32,181 nt of DNA from CAZBQG01 sp964493945. Lineage in GTDB: Bacteria > Pseudomonadota > Alphaproteobacteria > Rhodospirillales > UBA2165. The stretch spans positions 1 to 32,181 of the forward strand of contig CAZBQG010000015.1 of NCBI GenBank assembly GCA_964493945.1. The letters are read 5' to 3'. This document shows positions 16,138 through 24,497 of the stretch, one piece after another. Numbering within the stretch: the first letter of the stretch is position 1; the number at the start of each line of letters is the position of its first letter. Under the pieces are notes generated by a model. It did not search any database and had not been told where the DNA came from. It was given only the letters and a program-made list of their open reading frames with translations. Both the position numbers and the translations under genes were made by a program.

Positions 16138-17325
16138 ATGCGACATTCGAAAACATTATTGGGGCTTTTTGCTAGTGCCCTGCTGTTGCCGGGAGCGCTT
16201 CAGGCGGCGACCGTCAAGGTCGGTATCATTCTTCCTTTTTCCGGCCCCAACGCCCAGTTGGGTCAGCAATTGGACCGGGGGTTGAAGCTTTATCAGAAAC
16301 TCCATCCCAAGGTGCCTGGCGGCCATAAGATCAAGCTTATCCGGCGCGACAGCACCGGGCCCAAGCCCGACATCGCGAAACGGCTGGCGCTGGAACTGAT
16401 CACCCGCGAAAAGATCGATATCCTGGGCGGCATCATCTATTCCAACAATGCCTTCGCCATCATGAGCCTTTGCAAAAAGGCTAAGATTCCCGTGCTGGTC
16501 ATGAATGCTGGCACCGCCTCGGTCACCACCCGGTGCAAATATGCGGCGCGCGTCTCCTTCACCATGTGGCAATCCGCCTACCCGCTTGGCACCCATGCCT
16601 ACAACAAGATGGGCATCCGGACAGCAGCCGTCGCCTATGCTAACTATGCGCCGGGCAAGGACTCCATCAACGCCTTCAGCCGCAGCTTCAAGGCGGCGGG
16701 CGGCAAGGTGATTGCCTCCATTCCCTTCCCTTTTCCCAAGATTCCTGATTTCACACCGTTCCTGCAACGGGTCAAGGATGCCAAACCGGATGCGCTTTAT
16801 GTGTTCATCCCGGCCGGCAAATGGGCGACGGGCGTTATGAAGACCTTCGGCGATCTGGGCATGAAGAAGGCCGGCATCAAGCTGATCGGCCCGGGCGACA
16901 TCACCCAGGACACCGAACTTCCCAATATGGGCAAGGTTCCGGTCGGCGTGGTCACCATGCACCATTATTCCGCGGCCGGCGATCGGCCCGCCAACAAGGC
17001 TTTCGTGAAAGCCTGGAAAGCGGAATATGGCGCCAGCACCTCGCCTGATTTCGTGGGCGTGCAGGGCTATGACGGTATGGCGGCGCTCTATCACGCCATC
17101 GGCAAACTGGACGGCAAGATTACCGCAGCCGGCGCGATCAAAGCCTGGAAGGGTTGGAAATTCAACAGCCCCCGGGGCCCCATGATGATCGATCCCAAAA
17201 CAAGGGACGTGGTCAATAATCAGTATCTCCGCCGGGTGGATTTGGTGAACGGTAAACTCCAGAACACGGAAATCTCGACCATCAAGATGGTCAAGGATCC
17301 CTGGAAGATACTGAACGCCAAGTAG
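16138..17325 (+). CDS. ABC transporter periplasmic substrate-binding protein, LivK-like
   Basis: This 395-residue type I periplasmic binding protein delivers a ligand to the permeases encoded downstream. It starts with a signal peptide: MRHSK, a hydrophobic core (LLGLFASALLLPG) and a probable cut after LQA or LQAA near residue 23-24. The mature protein opens TVKVGIILPFSGPNAQLGQQLDRG, the usual first strand and ligand-loop of this family. Liv-type binding proteins take branched amino acids, but many in catabolic clusters bind aromatic acids, amides or other carboxylates; the context favours an aromatic or alicyclic acid. GGGAGG precedes the ATG at six bases. A promoter lies upstream and a terminator hairpin directly downstream, so this gene is probably expressed more strongly than the permeases. 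Confidence 0.92.
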   Translation: MRHSKTLLGLFASALLLPGALQAATVKVGIILPFSGPNAQLGQQLDRGLKLYQKLHPKVPGGHKIKLIRRDSTGPKPDIAKRLALELITREKIDILGGIIYSNNAFAIMSLCKKAKIPVLVMNAGTASVTTRCKYAARVSFTMWQSAYPLGTHAYNKMGIRTAAVAYANYAPGKDSINAFSRSFKAAGGKVIASIPFPFPKIPDFTPFLQRVKDAKPDALYVFIPAGKWATGVMKTFGDLGMKKAGIKLIGPGDITQDTELPNMGKVPVGVVTMHHYSAAGDRPANKAFVKAWKAEYGASTSPDFVGVQGYDGMAALYHAIGKLDGKITAAGAIKAWKGWKFNSPRGPMMIDPKTRDVVNNQYLRRVDLVNGKLQNTEISTIKMVKDPWKILNAK

Positions 17326-17345
17326 TCACCCAATCCGTAATCGAG

Positions 17346-17387
17346 GAAATCCGCCGCCGGCCTGACGCCGCCGGCGGATTTCTTTTC
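17346..17387 (+). terminator. Intrinsic terminator or attenuator between binding protein and permease genes
   Basis: An 11-base perfect stem (17346-17356 with 17372-17382, GC-rich with an AAAT/ATTT base) and a 15-base loop are followed by TTTTCC. It lies between the binding-protein stop and the first permease start, so it probably reduces read-through. Confidence 0.7.
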
Positions 17388-17401
17388 CCGGTTTCTCAGT
17401 T

Positions 17402-18271
17402 ATGGAACAGCTTTTCAATACTGCCGTCAGCATTGTTTTCGACGGCATCGCCTTCGCCATGATCCTGTTCATCATCTCGGTCGGCCTGTCGGTGACCATG
17501 GGATTGATGGGCTTCGTCAATCTGGCCCATGGCGCCTTCGCCATGCTTGGCGGCTATCTGTCCATGAGTTTCGCCACCTCATTGGGGATTCCCTTCCTGC
17601 TGGCCGTCATTCTTTGTTTCATTGCCGTGGCCCTTATCTCGGTGGTCTTTGAACGGTTGCTATATGCGCGCTTTTACGGGGCCAGCGATCTGGATCAGGT
17701 GCTGCTCACCATCGGGCTAGTCTTCATGGCCATCGCCGGTGCAACACTTGTCTGGGGACCGCTCAATGTGCAGCTCAATGTGCCCTCCTATCTCAAGGGT
17801 CAGGTAAATCTGGGTTTCCGTGAATTCCCCACCTACCGGACCTTTATCATCGTCGTCAGCGTGGCGATAATCATCGGGCTCTGGTACGGCTTGGAACGCA
17901 CGCGCATCGGGGCCATGATCCGGGCCGCCGTCGATAACCGGCGCATGGCCCAATCCATCGGCATCGATGTGGACCGGCTGTTCACCCTGACTTTTGCCCT
18001 TGGAAGTGGGCTGGCCGGCGTCGGCGGAGCGCTGGGCACGGAAATTCTGGGCCTGACGCCCACCTACGCAATGGAATATCTGGTCTATTTCCTGATTGTG
18101 GTGGCCGTTGGCGGCATGGGCAGCATCAGGGGCGCCTTCGCCGCAGCCCTTATTTTGGGCGTCATCGATACAGGGGGCAAATATCTTCTGCCAGAATTCG
18201 GTGCCTTCTTTATTTTCTTCGTGACCATCGCCATCCTCTTGTGGCGCCCCCAGGGCCTGTTCGGGAAGTAA
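17402..18271 (+). CDS. livH: ABC transporter inner-membrane permease, LivH-like
   Basis: This 289-residue, strongly hydrophobic protein has about eight membrane segments and the LivH family N-terminal pattern (GLSVTMGLMGFVNLAHGAFAMLGGYL). The late loop with YLVYFLIVVAVGGMGSIRGAF is the coupling segment that meets the ATPases. It forms one half of the membrane channel with the LivM-like protein. The start at 17402 has no clear Shine-Dalgarno sequence and lies 20 bases after the terminator stem, so translation may be weak. Its stop is five bases before the livM start. Confidence in the family is high; the transported compound is not known. Confidence 0.92.
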   Translation: MEQLFNTAVSIVFDGIAFAMILFIISVGLSVTMGLMGFVNLAHGAFAMLGGYLSMSFATSLGIPFLLAVILCFIAVALISVVFERLLYARFYGASDLDQVLLTIGLVFMAIAGATLVWGPLNVQLNVPSYLKGQVNLGFREFPTYRTFIIVVSVAIIIGLWYGLERTRIGAMIRAAVDNRRMAQSIGIDVDRLFTLTFALGSGLAGVGGALGTEILGLTPTYAMEYLVYFLIVVAVGGMGSIRGAFAAALILGVIDTGGKYLLPEFGAFFIFFVTIAILLWRPQGLFGK

Positions 18272-18276
18272 GCCCC

Positions 18277-19275
18277 ATGCAAACCCCCCAAATAGTTCCG
18301 AACCCTGGTGATTTTCTCATTTCCCGCCACCATTTGCGGTGGGAGGAATATCTGCCCTGGGTGCTGGCAATGGCTGCCTTTTTCGTGTTTCCCGATTTCC
18401 TGCAATTGGGCTCCCAGATTCTGATCATGATTCTCTTCGCCGTATCCTTGGATATGATCCTGGGCTATGCGGGGATTATCTCCTTGGGACATGCAGCCTT
18501 TTTCGGAACCGGGGCCTATGTGGCGGGCATGCTTTCGGCCCACATGGGGTGGAACGAGCCCATCAGCGGGCTGGTGGTGGCGGCCTTGGCAGCCGGCCTG
18601 GTGGGGTTGATCACCGGCTGGTTCATCCTGCGCACGCGGGATCTGACCTTGCTCATGCTGACCATGGCCTTGACCATTTTGTTGCAGGAATTCGCCAACG
18701 AACAAGAAGATCTGACCGGCGGCGATGACGGGCTGCAGGGCGTGGAAATTGATCCCATTTTGGGCATGTTCGAATTCGACCTGTATGGGCAGGCGGCCTA
18801 TCTTTATTCCCTGGCAGTGCTGTTCGTCATGTTCTGGGTGGTGCGCGCCGTTATTTATTCGCCTTTTGGTCAATCCTTACGGGGCATCCGGGAAAACACC
18901 CTCAGGTCCCAGGCGGTGGGCGTGCCTGTGCCCAAGGAACTGCTCAAGGTCTATACTTTATCGGCGGCGGTGGCCGGTGTGGCCGGTGCCCTGCTGGCCC
19001 AGACCACGGAGTTCGTCGCTCTTGAGACTCTCAGCTTCGAGCGCTCCGGCGATGTGTTGATCATGCTTATTCTGGGCGGCACGGGGCGTCTCTATGGCGC
19101 CTTTTTGGGGGCGGCGACCTATATGATTTTGCAGGATTGGCTGGCCAAGGAGAGCCCCGAATTCTGGCAATTCGGCATCGGCTTGCTTTTGGTCCTGACG
19201 GTCCTTTTCGCACGTAATGGATTGCTGGGTCTGATCGACAAGCTGATGACCCGTCTGGGGAAATCCCGGCCATGA
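18277..19275 (+). CDS. livM: ABC transporter inner-membrane permease, LivM-like
   Basis: This 332-residue permease has multiple membrane helices and the LivM pattern (AVSLDMILGYAGIISLGHAAFFGTGAYVAG, then the late VLIMLILGGTGRLYGAFLGA coupling loop). It pairs with LivH to form the channel. The ATG at 18277 was chosen because it begins right after the livH stop; an alternative GTG at 18241 would overlap livH by 31 bases and adds 12 residues with no family match. Its stop overlaps the livG start (ATGA). The hydrophilic segment near residues 145-160 (EQEDLTGGDDGLQGV) is the family's periplasmic loop. Confidence 0.92.
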   Translation: MQTPQIVPNPGDFLISRHHLRWEEYLPWVLAMAAFFVFPDFLQLGSQILIMILFAVSLDMILGYAGIISLGHAAFFGTGAYVAGMLSAHMGWNEPISGLVVAALAAGLVGLITGWFILRTRDLTLLMLTMALTILLQEFANEQEDLTGGDDGLQGVEIDPILGMFEFDLYGQAAYLYSLAVLFVMFWVVRAVIYSPFGQSLRGIRENTLRSQAVGVPVPKELLKVYTLSAAVAGVAGALLAQTTEFVALETLSFERSGDVLIMLILGGTGRLYGAFLGAATYMILQDWLAKESPEFWQFGIGLLLVLTVLFARNGLLGLIDKLMTRLGKSRP

Positions 19276-20027
19276 GCAATGCCGTCCTGGAAACCCGCGC
19301 GCTCTGCAAAAATTTCGGCGCCCTCACGGTGGCCGAGGAAATCAATTTTGTCCTCGAGCCCGGTGCCCGGCATGCCCTGATCGGCCCCAATGGTGCCGGC
19401 AAGACCACTTTCGTCAACCTGATCACCGGTGCGCTGGAGCCCAGCCGGGGCCAGGTTCTGCTGGCGGGCGAAGACATCACCACCCAAAGCGAGGCGGCGC
19501 GCGTGAAATTGGGCCTGGCCCGTACTTTCCAGATCAATTCATTATTTTGGCAGCTTTCCGTTTTGGAAAATGTCTGCATGTCCATCGCCGAGCGCATCGG
19601 CGCCCACCGCCAGCTCTTCCGCCCCATGGGGCGCCGCAAAGACGTGATCGAGGAAGCCCATGAGCTGCTGACCCGCTTGCGCCTGGAAGAAGATGCGGCC
19701 AAGCCGGTACGTGAATTATCCTATGGCCGCCAACGGCTGGTGGAAATCACCATCGCGCTGGGCCTCAAGCCCAAGGTCTTGTTGCTTGATGAGCCCGCCG
19801 CCGGGGTGCCCTCGTCGGAAAGCGGCATTCTCCTGGAGGTGATCGAAAGCCTGCCCCAGGATCTGGCCGTGCTGATCATCGAGCACGACATGGATGTGGT
19901 CTTCCGCTTCGCCCAAAGCATTACGGTTTTGGTGGCGGGCCGAGTCCTGACCGAAGGCGCCCCCGGCGAGATCGCCGCCAACCAAGAGGTTCGCAGCGTC
20001 TATCTGGGGGAGGGCAGCCATGCCTGA
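19272..20027 (+). CDS. livG: ABC transporter ATP-binding protein, LivG-like
   Basis: This 251-residue cytoplasmic ATPase powers the importer. The Walker A (GPNGAGKTT), the signature region (LSYGRQRLVEI) and Walker B (VLLLDEPAAG) are in place; the signature is the LivG variant LSYGxQR rather than LSGGQ. The usual helix after the Q loop with FQINSLFWQLSVLENV is present. It overlaps livM by four bases and livF by eight, so translation is coupled. It should pair with LivF as a heterodimer on the LivH-LivM channel. Confidence 0.94.
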   Translation: MSNAVLETRALCKNFGALTVAEEINFVLEPGARHALIGPNGAGKTTFVNLITGALEPSRGQVLLAGEDITTQSEAARVKLGLARTFQINSLFWQLSVLENVCMSIAERIGAHRQLFRPMGRRKDVIEEAHELLTRLRLEEDAAKPVRELSYGRQRLVEITIALGLKPKVLLLDEPAAGVPSSESGILLEVIESLPQDLAVLIIEHDMDVVFRFAQSITVLVAGRVLTEGAPGEIAANQEVRSVYLGEGSHA

Positions 20028-20739
20028 CGCCCTCAGTCTGGAAGGCGTGATCGCCGGCTATGACGAGACAATTGTCCTGGAAGATAACAGCTTCACCCTG
20101 CCCGCCGGTGAAAGCCTCAGCGTCATCGGGCGCAACGGCGTCGGCAAGACCACGCTGCTGGCCACCATCATGGGCCACACCAACCAGCGCGCCGGCCGCA
20201 TCCTGCTGGACGGCACGAACATATCGGAAGAGCCCATTTTCCGCCGGGCGGCGGCGGGCCTTGGTTATGTGCCCCAGGAGCGCGAAGTCTTTCCATCCCT
20301 CAATGTACGCGAAAACCTGGATATCGCGTCCCGCCCCGGATATTGGACCGAGGAGTCGGTCTTCGAGCTTTTCCCCAATCTGGCCGGGCGGGCCGGTCAT
20401 ATGGGCAATCAATTATCCGGCGGCGAACAACAGATGCTGGCCATCGCCCGCGCCCTGGTGGGCAATCCCAGCGTCCTGTTGATGGACGAGCCGACCGAAG
20501 GCCTGGCCCCAGTGATAATCGAAAATCTGGTGAAAGCCATGCACTCCTTGCGGGGTGCGGGCGACCTGTCCATTCTGCTGGTCGAGCAGCACACCAAGAT
20601 CGCCCTCGATTTTTCCCCCCGCACCCTGGTCATGGACCGGGGCCGCATCGTCTATAACGGCGCCAGCGGCGAGCTCAGATCCAACCCGGAAATGCTGGAT
20701 CAGCTGATCGGGTTCGCGGGGGCGGAGGAGACGGGTTAG
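20020..20739 (+). CDS. livF: ABC transporter ATP-binding protein, LivF-like
   Basis: This 239-residue ATPase is the second nucleotide-binding subunit. It has Walker A (GRNGVGKTT), the signature LSGGEQQ, Walker B (VLLMDEPTEGLAP) and the switch His (LVEQH). The order SBP-livH-livM-livG-livF is the complete standard Liv-type importer. Its stop TAG overlaps by two bases with the stop of the convergent acyl-CoA synthetase gene, so there is no room for a terminator between them. Confidence 0.94.
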   Translation: MPDALSLEGVIAGYDETIVLEDNSFTLPAGESLSVIGRNGVGKTTLLATIMGHTNQRAGRILLDGTNISEEPIFRRAAAGLGYVPQEREVFPSLNVRENLDIASRPGYWTEESVFELFPNLAGRAGHMGNQLSGGEQQMLAIARALVGNPSVLLMDEPTEGLAPVIIENLVKAMHSLRGAGDLSILLVEQHTKIALDFSPRTLVMDRGRIVYNGASGELRSNPEMLDQLIGFAGAEETG

Positions 20740-22397
20740 GCCGAAAAACCCTTCGCCGTTTCCCGCAAAATAAATTTCTGGATTTTACCGCTGGCCGTGC
20801 GCGGCATTTCCTCGATCACTTCCAGACGTTCCGGCAAATAAGTCCGGGTCATTTCCTTATCCGTGAGGAACGCCACCAATTCACCCAACTCCATCTTCTC
20901 ACCGGGCTTCAGCGTGACGAAGGCGCAGGCGCGTTCTCCCAGGCGCTCGTCTTGCATGGCGACGATGGCGGCATCCAGAATGGCCGGGTGGGTGTAGATT
21001 AAATCCTCCACCTCGGCCACCGGGATGTTTTCGCCGCCACGGATGATCACGTCCTTGGAGCGCCCAGTGATGCGGATATAGCCTTCCTCGTCCATGCGGG
21101 CCAGATCGCCGGTGTCGAACCAGCCATCCTCGTCGTGGGCGTAAAGTTCGGGGCGTTTCAGGTAGCCGATGAAATTGGCAGCACCTTTGGATTGCAGGGC
21201 ACCCACCTCGCCCGCCGGCAAGGGCTGGCCGTCATCTCCAATGACGCGCACCTCCATGCCGGGCAGGGCCACCCCGTCGGTGCTGTAGACCCTGGCGTCC
21301 GGGTCTTCGGGGCGGGTGATGGTGGCGGCGCTGTTTTCGGTCATACCCCAGGCCGCAACGATGTTGGTTTTGAGGTTTTTGATGGCGCGCTTGGCCAGGC
21401 TGGAGGGCACAGGTGCTCCGCCGCAGACGAAGGCCTTGAGGGACGAGATATCGTATTTCTCCAGATCCTCCAGGTCGGTCAGATCGGCCAGGAAGGGGGT
21501 GGAGGATAGGGTGTAAGTGGCGCCCCGCTCTTGAATGAGCCGGGCGGCTTCCGACGCATCCCAAATATCGAAGGCGATCAGTTCGATGCCATGGGTCAGG
21601 GCCACCATGATGCCATAAAGAAAGCCCACCTGATGGGCGAAGGGCGAGCCCATGATCACCACATCCTCGCCATCCAGGCCGATGCGTTTTGAATATTCGA
21701 ACAGGGAGCCGGTCAGGGTATTGGTCGAATGCATGACCCCCTTGGGCTCGCCGGTGGTGCCAGACGTATAGAGAAGCTGCACCACATCATTGGGTCCCGG
21801 GCGGTATTGGGCGAACAGTCCGGAACCGTCCTGTTCATCTTCCCAGACCCGGTTCATGAGGATGTCTTCAAACGCGTCCGCCGGATCATCACCGCCCACC
21901 ACCAGGATGTGTTCCAGGGTGGGCAGTTCTGCCTGCAGGGACCTGGCCATGGCGGCGTAATCGAAACCGCGGAAAATCTTGGGCACCACCAGGAGCTTGC
22001 TTTCCGCCAGCCCCAGCATGAAGCGCAAATCCTTTTCCCGGTAGATGGGCATCATGGGATTGACGATGGCCCCGATGCGCACGGCGCCCAGAACCAGCCC
22101 CATGAATTCCCACCAATTGGGAAGCTGAAAGGAAACCACATCGCCGGGCCTGATCCCCAGGCCGACCAGACCCAACGCGATGCGCCGGGAACGCCGGTCC
22201 AGGTCGGCATAAGTCAGCTCGGTCGCTTTACCGGTCATGGAATTGAATTCGGCGATGGCCGTCCGCTCAGGGGTAGCAGCGACGGCAGCGTCCAGATAAT
22301 CCGTGATGATTTTATCGGCCCAGAAACCCCGACCCTTTTCGGCGGCGATGCGCGCCTCGGTCAACATGACGCCCAGCTCTGCCTGTCTTGCCGCCAT
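20736..22397 (-). CDS. Acyl-CoA synthetase, AliA (cyclohexanecarboxylate-CoA ligase)-like
   Basis: This 553-residue AMP-forming ligase activates a carboxylic acid to its CoA thioester. Visible motifs are the phosphate loop YTSGTTGEPKG (residues 210-220), WGMTEN (350-355), the hinge and ribose-binding DTGDL (428-432) and the catalytic Lys in PRTASGK (K538). The overall sequence, including WGMTENSAATITRPED, resembles AliA-type cyclohexanecarboxylate ligases and related aromatic-acid ligases more than fatty-acyl enzymes; that is recognition, not a search result. It follows the acyl-CoA dehydrogenase by 23 bases and is probably cotranscribed with it. With the importer running convergent to it, a path of uptake, CoA activation and dehydrogenation of a ring carboxylate is plausible. 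Confidence 0.9.
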   Translation of the reverse strand: MAARQAELGVMLTEARIAAEKGRGFWADKIITDYLDAAVAATPERTAIAEFNSMTGKATELTYADLDRRSRRIALGLVGLGIRPGDVVSFQLPNWWEFMGLVLGAVRIGAIVNPMMPIYREKDLRFMLGLAESKLLVVPKIFRGFDYAAMARSLQAELPTLEHILVVGGDDPADAFEDILMNRVWEDEQDGSGLFAQYRPGPNDVVQLLYTSGTTGEPKGVMHSTNTLTGSLFEYSKRIGLDGEDVVIMGSPFAHQVGFLYGIMVALTHGIELIAFDIWDASEAARLIQERGATYTLSSTPFLADLTDLEDLEKYDISSLKAFVCGGAPVPSSLAKRAIKNLKTNIVAAWGMTENSAATITRPEDPDARVYSTDGVALPGMEVRVIGDDGQPLPAGEVGALQSKGAANFIGYLKRPELYAHDEDGWFDTGDLARMDEEGYIRITGRSKDVIIRGGENIPVAEVEDLIYTHPAILDAAIVAMQDERLGERACAFVTLKPGEKMELGELVAFLTDKEMTRTYLPERLEVIEEMPRTASGKIQKFILRETAKGFSA

Positions 22398-22420
22398 CCG
22401 CCCCCTCCTCTTTGGTTTTT

Positions 22421-23584
22421 TTATTTAGCCCGCTGGTTGAAGCGCCGCCCCACCAGAGCCGAAGCGATATTGATTTTCTGTACGTCGATAGCGCCGCCGG
22501 CGATGCCCCAGCCCCAGGAATCGCGGAAGCGCTGTTCCATGCCATATTCCTTGGCATAGCCATATCCGCCCATGAGCTGAACGCCCGCGCCGCAAACTTC
22601 GCGGGTGATCTGATTGGCGAAACATTTGGCCATGGAACTGTCCAGGATCGAAGGCAGGCCATGTTCGGCATTCTGAATGGCGCGGTAAATCAACAGGCGG
22701 GATGCTTCCACCTTCATGGCCATTTCGGCCAACTGCAATTGCACCGCCTGGAAATCCACGATGGGTTTGCCGAACTGTTTGCGTTCCTGAACATATTCCA
22801 ATGCCTGATCCAGAGCCGCCTGGGCCAGGGCCAGGGACATGGTGGCATTGCCGCAACGTTCCAGATCGAAGGCCTCCATCAATTTTCCGAAACCGCCGGC
22901 GGGCACGATCTGATGATGGGCCGGTAATTCCACATTGTCGAAAAAGATGTCGGCGCTGCGCACGCCGCGCCAGCCCATGAGCTTTTCGGGTTTGCCGAAA
23001 CTGACGCCCTTGCGGTCCCGCTCAACGAACACGGCGCCGATCCCCTTGGCGCCGGGATCATCGTTGAGGCGGCAATAGACCACATAGCCATCGGCATGGC
23101 CGCCGCCGCTGCACCAACGCTTTTGGCCGTTGAGCGTAATGGTATCGCCTTCCAGGCTGGCCTTGGTCCTGAGATCGGTGAGCGCCGTCCCGGCGTCCGG
23201 CTCAGACATGGAAACGGCCACCACCATTTCACCGGTGGCACCCTGGGGCAGAACTTCTTCCTGTAATTTTTTCTGGCCGAAATGTTCGATCACCTTGAGC
23301 GGGCCGACGCAGCTTTCAAACACAGGGAAGGCGACGGCGATGGAAATCTTGGCGAATTCCTCCAGCACCAGCACGGCTTCCAGGGAGCCCAGACCCATGC
23401 CGCCATATTCGGTCGGCATATTGACGCCCAGAAATCCCAGCTCACCATAGCGTCTGCGCATTTCCAAGGACAGGGGCTCATCTTCTTCCTCGATGGCGCG
23501 GGCCACCTCGATCAGCTCTCCGGTGGCGAATTTGCGGGCGGCCTCTTGCAGCTCCTTCTGGATTTCCGTTAGTCCGAATTCCAT
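22421..23584 (-). CDS. Acyl-CoA dehydrogenase with helix-G catalytic Glu, AliB-like
   Basis: This 387-residue flavoprotein introduces a double bond next to the thioester carbonyl and passes electrons to ETF. The N-terminal helical domain, the central FAD segment (AVSMSEPDAGTALTDLRTKA, residues 123-142) and the C-terminal helical domain are complete. The usual catalytic Glu site (IYEG in MCAD) reads IAGG, so G363 replaces Glu. E242 in DLER lies 121 residues earlier, exactly the spacing of MCAD T255 and E376, and DLER is the catalytic site of isovaleryl-CoA dehydrogenase. The base is thus probably E242. That arrangement is known in isovaleryl- and long-chain enzymes and suits branched or cyclic thioesters. 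Its neighbour, the AliA-like ligase, suggests a cyclohexanecarboxyl-CoA-like substrate. The gene diverges from an SDR gene across 113 bases. Confidence 0.9.
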   Translation of the reverse strand: MEFGLTEIQKELQEAARKFATGELIEVARAIEEEDEPLSLEMRRRYGELGFLGVNMPTEYGGMGLGSLEAVLVLEEFAKISIAVAFPVFESCVGPLKVIEHFGQKKLQEEVLPQGATGEMVVAVSMSEPDAGTALTDLRTKASLEGDTITLNGQKRWCSGGGHADGYVVYCRLNDDPGAKGIGAVFVERDRKGVSFGKPEKLMGWRGVRSADIFFDNVELPAHHQIVPAGGFGKLMEAFDLERCGNATMSLALAQAALDQALEYVQERKQFGKPIVDFQAVQLQLAEMAMKVEASRLLIYRAIQNAEHGLPSILDSSMAKCFANQITREVCGAGVQLMGGYGYAKEYGMEQRFRDSWGWGIAGGAIDVQKINIASALVGRRFNQRAK

Positions 23585-23697
23585 GTTTGTCCTCGTTTAC
23601 AGCAGGGTATGATTATCCCCTACAATATCGCGCCTCGCCTCAAGAGCAAGAGGGCGTTATCCTGGAGGCTATGAATAGACCCCAGAGAGGAAATAAG

Positions 23698-24495
23698 ATG
23701 AACGCCACCATCGAAGGAAACTGGCTGAAGGATCGCCATGCCGCTGTGACCGGCGCAACCCGGGGAATCGGTGCCGCCATCGCCGAAAAAATGGCCGCCT
23801 TGGGTGCCCATGTGACCATCATGGGGCGCGATGAGGCTTTGCTCAAGGAACGCCAGGAAGATCTGGGCGGGCGCTTTCCGGGCAATGCCTTCAGCGTCAG
23901 GACCGATGTTTCCGACGAGGCATCCATCGAGGCCGGCTTCGCCGCTGCCACCGAGGCGTCAGGTCCGGTCCATATCCTGGTCAACAATGCGGGCATCGCC
24001 GGCAGCGCGCCCTTTCACCGGATGGATACGGAACATTGGAATTCCATGATCAACACCAACCTCAACGGAACCTATTGGTGCACCCGCCAGGTATACCCCG
24101 CCATGCGGGACGCGGGCTGGGGCCGGATTATCAATGTGGCTTCCACCGCCGGTCTTAAGGGATATGGCTATATCGCGGCCTATGTGGCTTCCAAGCACGG
24201 GATTATAGGACTGACCCGGGCCCTGGCCCTGGAAGCGGCCAAGACCGGCATCACGGTCAATGCCATCTGCCCCGGCTATACCGACACCGACGTGGTCGCC
24301 CGCACCATCGAAACCATTACGTCGAAAACCGGGCGTTCGGAAGAAGACGCCCTGGCCGAACTGGTCGTGCATAACCCGCAAGCGCGCCTGATCCAGCCCG
24401 AAGAGGTGGCCGAGACCACCGCCTGGCTGTGCCTGGAAGGATCGGCTTCGGTCACCGGCCAGTCCATCGCCGTCGCCGGCGGCGAGGTGATGTAG
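23698..24495 (+). CDS. Short-chain dehydrogenase/reductase, FabG/BadH-like
   Basis: This 265-residue classical SDR has the dinucleotide motif TGATRGIG (residues 18-25), NNAG (97-100) and the full catalytic set S149, Y162 and K166 (YVASK). It is likely to oxidise or reduce a hydroxy/keto group on a thioester or free acid; beside an AliA/AliB-like pair a 2-hydroxycyclohexanecarboxyl-CoA dehydrogenase (BadH-like) role is attractive but unproven. GRD after the second strand (residues 43-45) does not settle NAD or NADP use. The ATG at 23698 was chosen because AGAGGA lies six bases upstream and the protein then begins just before the first strand; a longer frame from 23587 adds 37 unlikely residues and would nearly fill the divergent gap. 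It ends two bases from the convergent amidohydrolase stop. Confidence 0.9.
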   Translation: MNATIEGNWLKDRHAAVTGATRGIGAAIAEKMAALGAHVTIMGRDEALLKERQEDLGGRFPGNAFSVRTDVSDEASIEAGFAAATEASGPVHILVNNAGIAGSAPFHRMDTEHWNSMINTNLNGTYWCTRQVYPAMRDAGWGRIINVASTAGLKGYGYIAAYVASKHGIIGLTRALALEAAKTGITVNAICPGYTDTDVVARTIETITSKTGRSEEDALAELVVHNPQARLIQPEEVAETTAWLCLEGSASVTGQSIAVAGGEVM

Positions 24496-24497
24496 GC

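Noticed and set aside
16156..17094. A 312-codon frame antisense to the substrate-binding protein
   Set aside because: Shadow of a gene with a signal peptide and clear family match; the antisense product has no domain pattern.
18085..18873. Long antisense frame across livH/livM
   Set aside because: Low-complexity His/Gln-rich translation typical of antisense to hydrophobic membrane genes.
23585..23697. Promoters in the divergent gap between the acyl-CoA dehydrogenase and SDR genes
   Set aside because: No -35/-10 pair with acceptable spacing and match was found in either direction; a promoter must exist nearby but I cannot place it.
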